DNA of 64,000 nt from Rufibacter roseolus (GTDB lineage Bacteria > Bacteroidota > Bacteroidia > Cytophagales > Hymenobacteraceae). Under the pieces are notes generated by a model, which saw nothing but the letters and a program-made list of their open reading frames with translations, did no database searches and was not told the DNA's origin. The position numbers and the translations under genes were made by a program. Below, one piece after another: positions 8,423 through 16,906 of the stretch (the first letter of the stretch is position 1; the number at the start of each line of letters is the position of its first letter). The stretch is from the NCBI RefSeq assembly GCF_017916365.1, contig NZ_JAFMSU010000002.1:310001-374000 (forward strand). Reading direction: 5' to 3'.

Positions 8423-8842
8423 CTATTTCACCACCACAGAATCCAGGAGGTACTTGTTATCGGCTTGCCAGAACCTGAAACGGTGCACGCCCGGCGTGGT
8501 GGTCCTGAACCGAAAAGTAAAGGAATTCAGGTTAGACACATCGGCGCAGATGGCGTTCTGTTCCTCAATAGGATAGGCCGCGAAGATCTGGATGTCAGTT
8601 TGCTGGGTGGTTTTTACAGAGTCTACCCTGGAGTAGCGGCCGCAGCCGTTTTCTGGGCGGTAAAGCACTCTAAGGGTGAGAACCGTGTCTACTTTCACCG
8701 GCACCCGCGGGAACCCATCAGTTTTCTCAACGGGTACGGGTTTGACTACTTCCTCCAGCTGGGAAGTCTCGGTACAGGCGACCACCGTTCCCAGGAGCAG
8801 AACCACGGAGGCAAAAAAGGCTGGTAATCTATTCTGGAACAT
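8423..8842 (-). CDS. Small lipoprotein of unknown function
   Basis: A 139-aa protein when started at the ATG at 8842. That start gives a signal peptide MFQNRLPAFFASVVLLLGT followed by a VVAC lipobox (Cys23). A longer frame from 8878 would add 12 residues encoded by a palindromic repeat and is rejected. The mature part has two Cys (NGCGRY and NAICADV) that could pair, and a beta-rich C-terminus (FTFRFRTTTPGVHRFRFW). No family was recognised. It probably faces the periplasm or cell surface. Confidence 0.65.
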   Translation of the reverse strand: MFQNRLPAFFASVVLLLGTVVACTETSQLEEVVKPVPVEKTDGFPRVPVKVDTVLTLRVLYRPENGCGRYSRVDSVKTTQQTDIQIFAAYPIEEQNAICADVSNLNSFTFRFRTTTPGVHRFRFWQADNKYLLDSVVVK

Positions 8843-8844
8843 CC

Positions 8845-8884
8845 TGTTTAAGGGCTCTTTTAAGCAAATCAGGCACAAAACGCC
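8845..8884. repeat. Palindromic 3'-end element, copy in the lipoprotein leader
   Basis: On the minus strand it reads GGCGTTTTGTGCCTGATT, a short spacer, then AAAAGAGCCCTTAAACA. It ends 2 bp before the ATG at 8842 and also lies downstream of pdhB. Confidence 0.5.
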
Positions 8885-8895
8885 GGTAAATGCAA

Positions 8896-8924
8896 GAGCC
8901 GACCATTTCTATAAAGGTCGGCTC
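8896..8924 (-). terminator. Hairpin downstream of pdhB
   Basis: A 9-bp perfect stem (GAGCCGACC / GGTCGGCTC) with an 11-nt loop, 22 bp after the pdhB stop. The T-run is weak. Confidence 0.5.
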
Positions 8925-8946
8925 CGGCGATTTATTGTGTGAAGGC

Positions 8947-9930
8947 TTACGCTTTGGCGTAAGTCACGTCTTTCACGGCTTGGATCACGCGCTTCACGTT
9001 GGGCAGGGAAGCCTCAATGAGGGTTGGCGCGTAAGGCAACGGAACGTCGCGGGCGGTTACGCGTTTCACCGGGGCATCAAGGTAATCAAAAGCATTGTGC
9101 TGTACGTGGAAAGCGATCTCAGAAGAGATAGAGGCCAGCGGCCATGCTTCTTCCACCACCACCAGGCGGTTGGTTTTCTTTACAGACTCAATTATGGCTT
9201 TGTAGTCAATCGGGCGAACAGAACGCAGGTCAATCACCTCAGCGTCCACGCCGTCTTTGGCCAGTTCCTCGGCGGCCTGCAGCACCAGCTTCACCATTTT
9301 CCCGAAGGACACAATGGTTACGTCTTTGCCTGGGCGCTTGATATCAGCTACGCCAATGGGAATGAGGTATTCTTCTTCCGGGACTTCGCCTTTGTCGCCG
9401 TACATCAACTCAGACTCCATGAAGATCACGGGATCATTGTCGCGGATGGCTGATTTCAGGAGGCCTTTGGCGTCATAGGGGTTAGAAGGAACCACTACTT
9501 TCAGGCCTGGGGTGTTGGCGTACCAGTTCTCAAAGTTCTGAGAGTGCTGCGAAGACAGCATACCGGCGTTACCGGTTGGCCCTCTGAACACCATAGGGGC
9601 AGAGTACTGCCCGCCAGACATAGACATGATTTTGGCGGCCGAGTTGATCACCTGGTCAATAGCTACGAGAGAGAAGTTGAAGGTCATGAACTCAATGATG
9701 GGACGAAGTCCGTTCATGGCGGCACCTACCCCGATACCGGCAAAGCCCAGCTCGGCAATAGGGGTGTCAATCACGCGCTCAGGTCCAAACTCGTCCAGCA
9801 TGCCCTGGCTCACTTTGTAGGCACCATTGTACTCGGCAACTTCCTCGCCCATCAGGAACACCTTTGGGTCGCGGCGCATTTCTTCGCTCATTGCCTCACG
9901 CAATGCCTCTCTGAATTGTATGGTTCGCAT
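8947..9930 (-). CDS. pdhB: Pyruvate dehydrogenase E1 component, beta subunit
   Basis: A 327-aa beta subunit of the heterotetrameric E1 of the pyruvate (or branched-chain 2-oxoacid) dehydrogenase complex. E1 decarboxylates the 2-oxo acid with thiamine diphosphate and passes the acyl group to lipoyl-E2. Clear landmarks are [52 protein letters not shown], the GPTGNAG loop and [13 protein letters not shown] near the C-terminus. Sequence style favours PDH. The alpha subunit and E2 are not nearby, so the complex is encoded in scattered loci, as is common in Bacteroidota. The start is ATG. Confidence 0.92.
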   Translation of the reverse strand: MRTIQFREALREAMSEEMRRDPKVFLMGEEVAEYNGAYKVSQGMLDEFGPERVIDTPIAELGFAGIGVGAAMNGLRPIIEFMTFNFSLVAIDQVINSAAKIMSMSGGQYSAPMVFRGPTGNAGMLSSQHSQNFENWYANTPGLKVVVPSNPYDAKGLLKSAIRDNDPVIFMESELMYGDKGEVPEEEYLIPIGVADIKRPGKDVTIVSFGKMVKLVLQAAEELAKDGVDAEVIDLRSVRPIDYKAIIESVKKTNRLVVVEEAWPLASISSEIAFHVQHNAFDYLDAPVKRVTARDVPLPYAPTLIEASLPNVKRVIQAVKDVTYAKA

Positions 9931-10030
9931 AGTAAGATTTATCTACGTCTATCTAAAGGGTAAAATTAAGACATGCCGCACAAATAAAAAAACGCATCTG
10001 TCTTGGGCGGCAAGTTACAACAAGGTTTCT

Positions 10031-10066
10031 GTTTTGGGCCCTATTTTCTCAAAACAGGCCTAAAAT
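10031..10066. repeat. Palindromic 3'-end element
   Basis: GTTTTGGGCCCT and AACAGGCCTAAAAT arms around TTTCTC. It ends 5 bp before the stop codon (10072) of the leftward OmpA/TPR lipoprotein gene, so it is at that gene's 3' end. Confidence 0.6.
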
Positions 10067-10071
10067 GGGTT

Positions 10072-11862
10072 CTATGGTCTCAGGGCCTCAGCGAATGCCG
10101 CCGATTTGTGGTACTGTTTGAACTCCAGGTCATCAATGGCTTTGCCGGCCAGCACGGGTTTGGCTTTCACGGCCAGTTTCAGGTGCTGGGCCATCAGGGC
10201 TTCCTTCTGGCTGCGGGCGCCTATCACGGCCATGAGGTAATGGGTATTGGCATCCTGCGGATACTCCACTAGCAGTTTCTCTCCCAGCTCGGCGGCGCCC
10301 TCGTAGTTTTCTTTCAGGAAGTAGAGGAGGGTCATGTTGAACTGGGCGGCGTAGCCTTTACCAGCGTAGGAAAGGCTGCGCACGGCATCATCGTACTGGC
10401 CCACGCTCAGTTCCAGGGCGGCTTTGTCGGTGAAGACCTGTTGCAGCACGGGAAGCGGACCACCCAACCGGATGGCGTAGTCATAGCTTTGCAGCGCTTC
10501 CAGCACATCTCCGTGCTGGTGGTGGGCTACGGCCAGGTTATAAAACTGCTGGGCGTCTGGTTTGCGATGGGCGGCGTACCGTAGGTTCAGGATGGCGCTG
10601 GCTAATAAATTCTGTTTTACTTTGGGTCGCATCTCCTTCTGCGCCTGCTCATAGAACACCATGCCCAGGTTGTTCAAAGACTGCCAGTTCATGTAGGTCT
10701 CCACCGCAGACTCATAGATTTTCTTTTTCTCGGCGAGCAGGGGCGTGAGGGTGGCGGCGTACTGCATCTCGTCGGCGGAGAGGGCATCTGCGTTGGCGCG
10801 ATTCTCCACTATTTTCTTGGCCAGAAGGTAGATCTCGTAGTCGCGGCGCAGGTTGGGCTGGTAGTTAATGGTCACTTCGGCGTAGCGCAGCACGGGGTAC
10901 ACGTACGTCTCCAGGTAGTCATAGGAGGGAACCGCCTGCAGTTTCTCTTCTTTCTCCTCAAAGGAGCCGGGTCCGTTCACAATGTCCAGGATTTGCTGCA
11001 CCTGCTCCTCGGGCATGGCCGAGTTCTGCACGCGGCCCAAAAACGCGGCCCAGTTTTTCTGCAGCGTGCGTAAGTTGAATTTGATGTCTGCTACGGTGTT
11101 GTTGTACACCTCGGTCTCTATTTTCTGTTTGATGAACCGCTCCACGGCCACGGCTCTGCGGGAGGCTAGGTTGCGGGTGGTGGTCTCCACCTGATCGGGG
11201 GAGTGCATGGCCAGGATCTCTATTTTCTGGGTTTTCTGGTTCGTTTTGATAAAATCCTCCAGTAACTGCAGGTTGGTGCCGTACCCTTGGCGCAGGGTGG
11301 CCAGGCCTTGGTCAAAATATATGGGGAACTTCAGCGGCCCAGGAGCCTCGTTCTTGAAATTCTCCGGTACGTAGGCCGGTGCGTGCACGGTTTGGATCAA
11401 CTGGGGCGTGGTGATGATGCCCTCGGCTAAAACCTTGGACTTGGTGAACCGCTTGCGTCCTTTGGGATCGGTGACTACGCCTTGGGCCATGAGTTGGCCC
11501 CTTATTTTGGACGGCGTGTACGGGAAGGCAAAAGAGCTGCCCATGGTGGGTTTGCCATCCACGAAATTGTAGTTCCCGAAATCGAATCCTAAAGAGCCCA
11601 CGTGCTCCTCTACGCCTTTTTCGGCTTTGTAGAACACCCTTATGCCGTAGCGGTAATCATCTCTCAGCAGGTTTTTGGGTAATTGCGCCTGCACCTCTAC
11701 CGGAACCTGGTTACCGCGCACCATGAGCACACTGGGCTGGGCGGTAATGGTCTGGCCTTTCTCCACCTTCTTGGCGAATCTGGAAAGGGTACAGCCGGTA
11801 AAAAGAAGCAGTAAAAGGAAAAGACTGAGAAATGAATTTATACGGGGATTCACGAAAGGCAT
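10072..11862 (-). CDS. OmpA-like/TPR outer-membrane lipoprotein
   Basis: A 596-aa protein with a signal peptide and lipobox LLFTGC (Cys24). The middle (about residues 190-270) has an OmpA_C-like pattern: FPIYFDQGLATLRQG, then a region with IEILAMHSPDQ and ASRRAVAVERFIKQK, which would bind peptidoglycan in OmpA proteins. The C-terminal third (about 410-590) carries TPR-like helix pairs such as ILNLRYAAHRKPDAQQFYNL. It probably tethers or organises the envelope. Similar TPR/OmpA lipoproteins occur near type IX secretion components, but no such gene is adjacent. The start is ATG. Confidence 0.65.
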   Translation of the reverse strand: MPFVNPRINSFLSLFLLLLLFTGCTLSRFAKKVEKGQTITAQPSVLMVRGNQVPVEVQAQLPKNLLRDDYRYGIRVFYKAEKGVEEHVGSLGFDFGNYNFVDGKPTMGSSFAFPYTPSKIRGQLMAQGVVTDPKGRKRFTKSKVLAEGIITTPQLIQTVHAPAYVPENFKNEAPGPLKFPIYFDQGLATLRQGYGTNLQLLEDFIKTNQKTQKIEILAMHSPDQVETTTRNLASRRAVAVERFIKQKIETEVYNNTVADIKFNLRTLQKNWAAFLGRVQNSAMPEEQVQQILDIVNGPGSFEEKEEKLQAVPSYDYLETYVYPVLRYAEVTINYQPNLRRDYEIYLLAKKIVENRANADALSADEMQYAATLTPLLAEKKKIYESAVETYMNWQSLNNLGMVFYEQAQKEMRPKVKQNLLASAILNLRYAAHRKPDAQQFYNLAVAHHQHGDVLEALQSYDYAIRLGGPLPVLQQVFTDKAALELSVGQYDDAVRSLSYAGKGYAAQFNMTLLYFLKENYEGAAELGEKLLVEYPQDANTHYLMAVIGARSQKEALMAQHLKLAVKAKPVLAGKAIDDLEFKQYHKSAAFAEALRP

Positions 11863-11983
11863 ATCTTAACTACAACAAGAAACGTATAGAAACGTTATTA
11901 GACTCAAAATTGAATCCTTAGCAATGGGAAAGTTACGGTAGAAATTGTAAATTTATTATCTTAGGAGTTTAACTTTTCACACC

Positions 11984-12202
11984 ATGAAAAATATTCAGTA
12001 TTTCCTGGAAAGCCAAGCCTTTGGAGTTTGCACCAAAGTAGGGGAAAAGTTAGGCTTCGCTACCAGCAGCATCAGGCTTTATTTCATTTACCTCTCTTTC
12101 CTAACGTTCGGCTCGCCTGTCCTGGTGTACCTGATCATGGCTTTCTGGCTTAACGTACGCAAGCACTTACGCCGGGAGCGTAGCACTGTCTGGGACGTTT
12201 AA
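11984..12202 (+). CDS. PspC-domain small membrane protein
   Basis: A 72-aa protein with the PspC pattern: FGVCTKVGEKLGFATSSIRLYF followed by a transmembrane segment (about 30-53) and a basic tail. PspC domains are found in phage-shock and envelope stress proteins. This one is a minimal single-domain form with no pspA nearby. A TAGGAG sequence lies 14 bp before the ATG. Its 3' end overlaps the convergent GT2 gene by 36 bp. Confidence 0.75.
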   Translation: MKNIQYFLESQAFGVCTKVGEKLGFATSSIRLYFIYLSFLTFGSPVLVYLIMAFWLNVRKHLRRERSTVWDV

Positions 12203-13219
12203 TGCCCTGAATTCCTTTTTCCCTTTCACGAAATACTGCCAGACCACGCTCTGTGGGCTCCAGCCGGTAAGCTGTGCCGTGGGTTTATGCACCGGGTTTT
12301 CCTTTCTTTTCTCTTTCCAGAACTTCATTTCAGAGAAGAAACTGCGGTGGGCTTTATAGATGGCCTGCACCTCCTTTATCTGGCCTTTCAGCAGAAACTG
12401 GGCCGCCGCCACGCCATCCAGCACCAGGCGGGTGTACAAGACTTTGTTTAGTTCTTCCTCGGCCAGGTTCTTGTAGAGGAGCGCCGCGCCGTTCCTGAAG
12501 TTGAGGAAAGTCTTCCTGGGATTAGCCTTAGGCAGGGTGCCGCCGCCTACGTGGTACACGGTGCTGTGGCCCTGGTAATAGATCTGGTGGCCCAGGTTCT
12601 GCAGGCGCCAGCAAAGGTCAATCTCCTCCATGTGCGCAAAGAACCTTGACTCCAGGCCGCCGGCTTGCCAATAGGCGCTTGACCTGATGAAAAGGCAGGC
12701 ACCGGTAGCCCAAAAAACAGGCCGCACGTCATCGTACTGTCCGCGGTCTTCCTCCAGGGTGTTAAACAAACGGCCGCGGCAGAAGGGGTATCCGTAGGCA
12801 TCCAGGAAACCGCCCGCTGCGCCGGCGTACTCAAAGTGGGTGCGTTGATGGAAAGATTTGATTTTAGGTTGGCAGGCGGCGATCTGCGGATTCTTCTCCA
12901 ACAGGTCCACCATGGTCTGGAGCCAATTGGCCGTTACCTCTACGTCTGAATTGAGGAGTACGTAGTACGTAGCCTCTACCTGGCGGAGGGCCTGATTGTA
13001 GCCTTCGCAGAACCCGTAGTTTTCCGGCAGGGCAATGGTTCTTACCTGCGGGTAGTGCTGCCGGAGAAAAGGAAGGGAGTCATCTGCGGAGGCATTGTCG
13101 GCCACCACTATTTGGGCCTTGGCGCTGTGCTGCAGCACCGAGGGTAAAAACTGTTCTAACCAACGGCGGCCATTCCAATTGAGGATAACCACCGCCACGG
13201 TGGGCGTACTATAATCCAA
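12167..13219 (-). CDS. Family 2 glycosyltransferase (rhamnosyltransferase-like)
   Basis: A 350-aa GT-A fold enzyme. VAVVILNWNGRRWLEQFLPSV is the nucleotide-binding start, VVADNASADDS is the first acidic motif, VLLNSDVEV holds the metal-binding Asp, and GLESRFFAHMEEIDLCWR is the acceptor-side motif of the WbbL/rhamnosyltransferase group. It likely transfers a sugar to a cell-surface glycan. The only in-frame start before the domain is TTG at 13219, overlapping the ybaB end by 11 bp, so translation is probably coupled. The sugar donor is unknown. Confidence 0.82.
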   Translation of the reverse strand: MDYSTPTVAVVILNWNGRRWLEQFLPSVLQHSAKAQIVVADNASADDSLPFLRQHYPQVRTIALPENYGFCEGYNQALRQVEATYYVLLNSDVEVTANWLQTMVDLLEKNPQIAACQPKIKSFHQRTHFEYAGAAGGFLDAYGYPFCRGRLFNTLEEDRGQYDDVRPVFWATGACLFIRSSAYWQAGGLESRFFAHMEEIDLCWRLQNLGHQIYYQGHSTVYHVGGGTLPKANPRKTFLNFRNGAALLYKNLAEEELNKVLYTRLVLDGVAAAQFLLKGQIKEVQAIYKAHRSFFSEMKFWKEKRKENPVHKPTAQLTGWSPQSVVWQYFVKGKKEFRALNVPDSATLPA

Positions 13220-13544
13220 AGTTGCTCAGATCTAAACCCGGGATGTTGGGCAGCATGCCTTCGGTGTTCTTTTTGATTTCCTCTTTGGCGCGCTCGCCGG
13301 CCTCGTCCAGGGCTTTGTTAACCGCGGCTACCACCAGATCAGCGAGCATTTCCTTGTCATTGGGGTTCATGAGGGTCTCATCGAACTCTACCTTCAGTAA
13401 CCGCCGATCGCCGCTGGCCGTGGCTTTCACCATGCCGCCGCCGGCCTCAGCAGACACCCTTATGTGCTTGAGATTATCCTGGGCCTCTTTCATCTTGGCC
13501 TGCATCTCCTTCACCTTATTCATCATCCCGAACATGTCAAACAT
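13209..13544 (-). CDS. YbaB/EbfC nucleoid-associated protein
   Basis: A 111-aa protein of the YbaB/EbfC family, small dimers that bind DNA without strong sequence preference. The pattern MFDMFGMMNKVKEMQAKMKEAQ, GGGMVKATASGDRRLLKVEFDE and LADLVVAAVNKALDEA is typical. In many bacteria it lies next to dnaX/recR, which are not here. Instead it is followed by a glycosyltransferase gene that overlaps its end. The start is ATG. Confidence 0.9.
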   Translation of the reverse strand: MFDMFGMMNKVKEMQAKMKEAQDNLKHIRVSAEAGGGMVKATASGDRRLLKVEFDETLMNPNDKEMLADLVVAAVNKALDEAGERAKEEIKKNTEGMLPNIPGLDLSNFGL

Positions 13545-13623
13545 AATCTTCTCTTTTAGTAAGTTCTATAGAGCATAACGGGTAAACAAAGACAGAAGAT
13601 ACTTGCCGCCGCTATTCACGGGT

Positions 13624-13631
13624 CAAAAGTA
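13624..13631 (-). promoter_or_regulatory. Putative -7 element for ybaB
   Basis: The minus strand reads TACTTTTG (TAnnTTTG) 80 nt upstream of the ybaB ATG. A TTTG lies about 24 nt further upstream, slightly longer than usual spacing. Confidence 0.4.
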
Positions 13632-13716
13632 ATTGATTTAGGCGAATGTTTAAACCAAAGGTCCATAGGATGGTAGATGGCTCAAATTCTTTCACCTTAG
13701 AGGAAGGTTCTTTCCT

Positions 13717-13753
13717 GGTTTCAGCACTGTTTTACAAAAACGGCCCTTAAACG
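13717..13753. repeat. Palindromic 3'-end element
   Basis: GGTTTCAGCACTGTTTT and AAAACGGCCCTTAAACG arms. It ends one base before the stop codon (13755-13757) of the leftward type B T9SS protein. Confidence 0.55.
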
Positions 13754-13754
13754 C

Positions 13755-15413
13755 TTACCTGATCAAAGTGACGGTTCCTTTCTGGGTGATCTTCTTGCCG
13801 TTGACATCCACTGCTTCCAGCCGATAGATATAAGTCTCGGGAGGGGAGGGTTTGCCCCCGTGCGTGCCGTTCCAACCGGTCTTGGGGTCTTTGCTTTCAA
13901 AGATGATCTGACCCCATCGGTTGAGGACCTGCAGCGTGAACCTGGAGGCGAAAGGCGTGCCAACCGGCCGGAAGACATCGTTCAGGCCATCGTTGTTGGG
14001 CGTGAATGCGGTTGGGAAATGGAATTGGAAAGCCTGGTCTATGACCGCGGTGTTAGAAAAGCTTTGGTAAGGGCCATTCTGGGCGGTAGTCAACAGCCGG
14101 TAGGTGAGCCGCTGGAATTTCTCCTGCGGCTGCGCATCCAGGTAACTCTGTCCCGAGACAGGAATGCTCCAGTACACCTGACTCTGGTCATCCAGGAGTT
14201 GAAGCGTCTGACTTCCAATCCCTGACGGGAAGCCCTCGTAGGAACTCCAGTTGAGTTGAACGCCTCCCTCTGCCTGCAAAGTAGCCGTTAAGATAGCCGG
14301 GCAGGCGCTGTTGCTTTGGCGCGACGAAACGTTGCAGGAATCAAGGTAGGCAATCTGGTAGCACAGCGGAGTCGCCAAGTTGCCAGGTGAGGCATCCAGG
14401 GTGTTTTTAGGCTGTTTTTCCCCAATCAGGTTGAAACCGCCGCCGCTTTGGCTTCGGTAAACCGATTGTTCCTTGAAGGTTTCCTCCGCCGGAACCACCG
14501 TTTCAAGGTTGACTCTGTTCTGGAGGTCAAAACTGGCCACCAGAAGCGCCGGAGCAGGTGGGGTGGTGCCGATGGTTTCAATCTCTATTGGTTGAGACGC
14601 GCTCTGGGCTCCATTCTGTAGAAGCGCGATGAGCTGGTACGTGTATTTTCGGCCGCAGGCCACCTGGGTATCGGTGAAGGAAGTCTGGGTTCCCAAAAGA
14701 TTCTGGTAAGGCTGACCGCCACGCAGTAACTGGTAATTGACCACTAGGCCCGGGCTAGTATTGGCCGACCAGGAAAGCACATTCTGCCGGTCACCTTCCG
14801 ATACGCTCACCGTTTGGGAGCAAACCGTGTTAGACACGATGTCTTCGCGGCCGGAGCAGATATTGGTCACCCGCACCCGGTAGCAACCAAGTATCGGGTT
14901 CACGGAAATGGTGTGCTGGCTTTGACCTGCGGCCACGCTGGTGAGCGTTTCTATTGCCGTAAATGGCCCGGTAGCGGAAGTCGCTCTTTCCACCACCAGG
15001 TCATTTACTCCTGAGGTCTGCAACTGGATCTGCACCCCTGCGCTCTGCAAGGTCAGTTTCTGCAACACCGGGGGCGAGGCCGGGGCGGCGGCTTTCACGT
15101 CAAAGGTGCGTGGGCAGAAATTGCCTACGCCTTTGAGTTGGGTGACCACAAAGCGGCCGGGAGTAGAGAAGGTGTGTGAGGTTTGTTTGGCGGAGAAATC
15201 CAGCCCATCGCGGTCGTCAAAGTCATAGAATTCAGTGACGTTAGTCTGGCCCGAATTGTCTTTGAAGGTGATGGTTTCGCCCACGCAGAAAGTTTCCACG
15301 GCTTGGTTCTGCTGGTTGTAGGCCAGGAAACAGGGCGCCTGTTGCGCCCAGGCCCCAAGGGAAATCCCCAGCCAAAAAAGCAGAAGTACTAACCGTTTTC
15401 TCACGCTATCCAT
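13755..15413 (-). CDS. T9SS type B secreted protein (gliding-motility C-terminal domain)
   Basis: A 552-aa exported protein. Residues 1-24 form a Sec signal peptide ending AWAQ. A PKD-like region (about 30-100: TITFKDNSGQTN, TSHTFSTPGRFVV) is followed by fibronectin-like repeats. The last 90 residues are the gliding-motility-associated C-terminal domain (FPTAFTPNNDGLNDVFRP, LQVLNRWGQIIFES, GWNGTHGGK, YIYRLEAVDVNGK), which routes cargo through the type IX secretion system to the surface. It is probably an adhesin or surface-matrix protein. Its ATG overlaps the hutH end by 13 bp. An internal stretch at 14401-14440 resembles the palindromic repeat. Confidence 0.88.
   Translation of the reverse strand: MDSVRKRLVLLLFWLGISLGAWAQQAPCFLAYNQQNQAVETFCVGETITFKDNSGQTNVTEFYDFDDRDGLDFSAKQTSHTFSTPGRFVVTQLKGVGNFCPRTFDVKAAAPASPPVLQKLTLQSAGVQIQLQTSGVNDLVVERATSATGPFTAIETLTSVAAGQSQHTISVNPILGCYRVRVTNICSGREDIVSNTVCSQTVSVSEGDRQNVLSWSANTSPGLVVNYQLLRGGQPYQNLLGTQTSFTDTQVACGRKYTYQLIALLQNGAQSASQPIEIETIGTTPPAPALLVASFDLQNRVNLETVVPAEETFKEQSVYRSQSGGGFNLIGEKQPKNTLDASPGNLATPLCYQIAYLDSCNVSSRQSNSACPAILTATLQAEGGVQLNWSSYEGFPSGIGSQTLQLLDDQSQVYWSIPVSGQSYLDAQPQEKFQRLTYRLLTTAQNGPYQSFSNTAVIDQAFQFHFPTAFTPNNDGLNDVFRPVGTPFASRFTLQVLNRWGQIIFESKDPKTGWNGTHGGKPSPPETYIYRLEAVDVNGKKITQKGTVTLIR
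14401..14440. repeat. Intragenic look-alike of the palindromic element
   Basis: GTGTTTTTAGGCTGTTTTTC, then CAATCAGG and TTGAAACCGC, in frame inside the type B T9SS protein, where it encodes GFNLIGEKQPKNTL. The left half matches the family well and the right half is degenerate. It may be chance. Confidence 0.35.
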
Positions 15414-16906
15414 TCCTCAAAGGGAAAGTCCTGGATAAATCTGATGCTTTTTTCAATATCTGGCTGTAAAACGCGGTCCTGCTCCAGCGGCGGCACCTGC
15501 ATTCTAAAGGCATCCACCACTTTCTCCAAGGCCGGAGAGGTACGGAGCGGCCTTCTGAATTCCAGCGCCTGTACGGCGGCCAACAGTTCAATGGCCAGGA
15601 TTCGCTCCACGTTCTGCACCACCTGGTAAGCCTTGGTGGCCGCGTTGGCGCCCATGCTCACGTGGTCTTCCTGCCCGTTTGACGAGACAATGGAATCTAC
15701 GCTGGCCGGGGTGCACAGCTGCTTATTCTGGCTAACGATGGAGGCGGCGGTGTATTGCGGAATCATGAACCCGGAGTTGAGGCCCGGCTCCTGGATGAGG
15801 AACTGCGGCAAGCCCCGCTGCCCTGAGATCAGCTGGAACGTGCGCCGCTCCGAGATGCTGCCCCACTCGGCCAGAGCGATGCTCAGGAAGTCCAGCGCCA
15901 GGGCCAGGGGCTGGCCATGGAAGTTCCCGCCGGAAAGAATCAGGTCTTCCTCGGGAAAAATATTGGGGTTGTCAGTGACGGAGTTTACCTCAGTAGTGAA
16001 AACCTTCTCGGCGTATTCCAGGGCATCAAGGCTGGCGCCGTGCACCTGTGGCACGCACCGGAAAGAGTAAGGGTCCTGCACCTGCGGTTTTTCCTTCTGT
16101 TGCAGTTCGCTTCCGGTCAAAAGCTGCAGGATGCGGGCGGCGGTCTTTCTTTGCCCGCCGTGGGGTCTCACGTTGTGGATCTGGGGCAGGAAAGGGGCAG
16201 CCAATCCGTCAAACGCCTCCAGGGAAAGCGCGGCCAGCACATCGGCGGCCGCCGAGATCTGGCGGGCTTTGATGCAAATGATGGTGCCGTAGGCAGTCAT
16301 CATCTGGGTGCCGTTCAGGAGGGCCAAACCTTCCTTGGCCTGTAACCGGATGGGTTCCCAACTGAAGATATCAAGGATTTCGTGGCCCTTGAGCTTGAAC
16401 TCCTGGAACCGTACCTCGCCCAGACCCATCAAGGGCAGGCAAAGGTGTGCTAGGGGCGCCAGATCGCCGCTGGCGCCCAAGGAACCCTGTTGGTAAACAA
16501 TAGGATAGACCTCGCGGTTGAAGAAGGCCAACAAGCGCCGCACCGTGCTCAGTTGCACTCCGCTGTAGCCGTAGCTTAGCGATTGCACCTTCAAAAACAG
16601 CATCAGTTTCACTATTTCCGCAGGAATCTCCTCACCGGTGCCGCAGGCGTGCGACATAACCAGGTTCCGCTGGAGGGTTTCCAGGTTGCCGGGGGAGATG
16701 GTGGTGTTGCAGAGCGCGCCAAAGCCCGTGTTGATGCCGTACACCGGTTTTTGCGCCGAGGTCAGGTGCTGGTGCAGGTAGGCATGGCTGGCGTCAATGC
16801 GCTGCTCCACTTCCTCAGACAGAGCCAGCGTGGCCCTGCTTTGCAGAATGCCCTTGATCTCTCTGAGCGAGAGCGGGGCCAGGGAAACCAGGTGCTGTTC
16901 GGCCAT
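15401..16906 (-). CDS. hutH: Histidine ammonia-lyase
   Basis: A 501-aa lyase converting L-histidine to urocanate and ammonia, the first step of histidine degradation. The MIO cofactor precursor A145-S146-G147 lies in GSLGASGDLAPLAHL. Y57 is in VYGINTGFG, and the S85-H86 pair in LVMSHACGTG fits histidine rather than Phe/Tyr lyases. QEDHVSMG carries the catalytic-site Glu typical of HutH. The enzyme is cytosolic. Other hut genes are absent. It starts in the TAATG overlap with the hisS stop, so the two are translationally coupled. Confidence 0.9.
   Translation of the reverse strand: MAEQHLVSLAPLSLREIKGILQSRATLALSEEVEQRIDASHAYLHQHLTSAQKPVYGINTGFGALCNTTISPGNLETLQRNLVMSHACGTGEEIPAEIVKLMLFLKVQSLSYGYSGVQLSTVRRLLAFFNREVYPIVYQQGSLGASGDLAPLAHLCLPLMGLGEVRFQEFKLKGHEILDIFSWEPIRLQAKEGLALLNGTQMMTAYGTIICIKARQISAAADVLAALSLEAFDGLAAPFLPQIHNVRPHGGQRKTAARILQLLTGSELQQKEKPQVQDPYSFRCVPQVHGASLDALEYAEKVFTTEVNSVTDNPNIFPEEDLILSGGNFHGQPLALALDFLSIALAEWGSISERRTFQLISGQRGLPQFLIQEPGLNSGFMIPQYTAASIVSQNKQLCTPASVDSIVSSNGQEDHVSMGANAATKAYQVVQNVERILAIELLAAVQALEFRRPLRTSPALEKVVDAFRMQVPPLEQDRVLQPDIEKSIRFIQDFPFEEWIA

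Noticed and set aside
8843-8878. N-terminal extension of the small lipoprotein (start at 8878)
   Set aside because: The extra 12 codons are repeat sequence and would displace the signal peptide; the ATG at 8842 gives a normal lipoprotein start.
15401-16906. Phenylalanine/tyrosine ammonia-lyase
   Set aside because: The Ser-His pair in LVMSHACG and the QEDHVSMG motif fit histidine lyases better.
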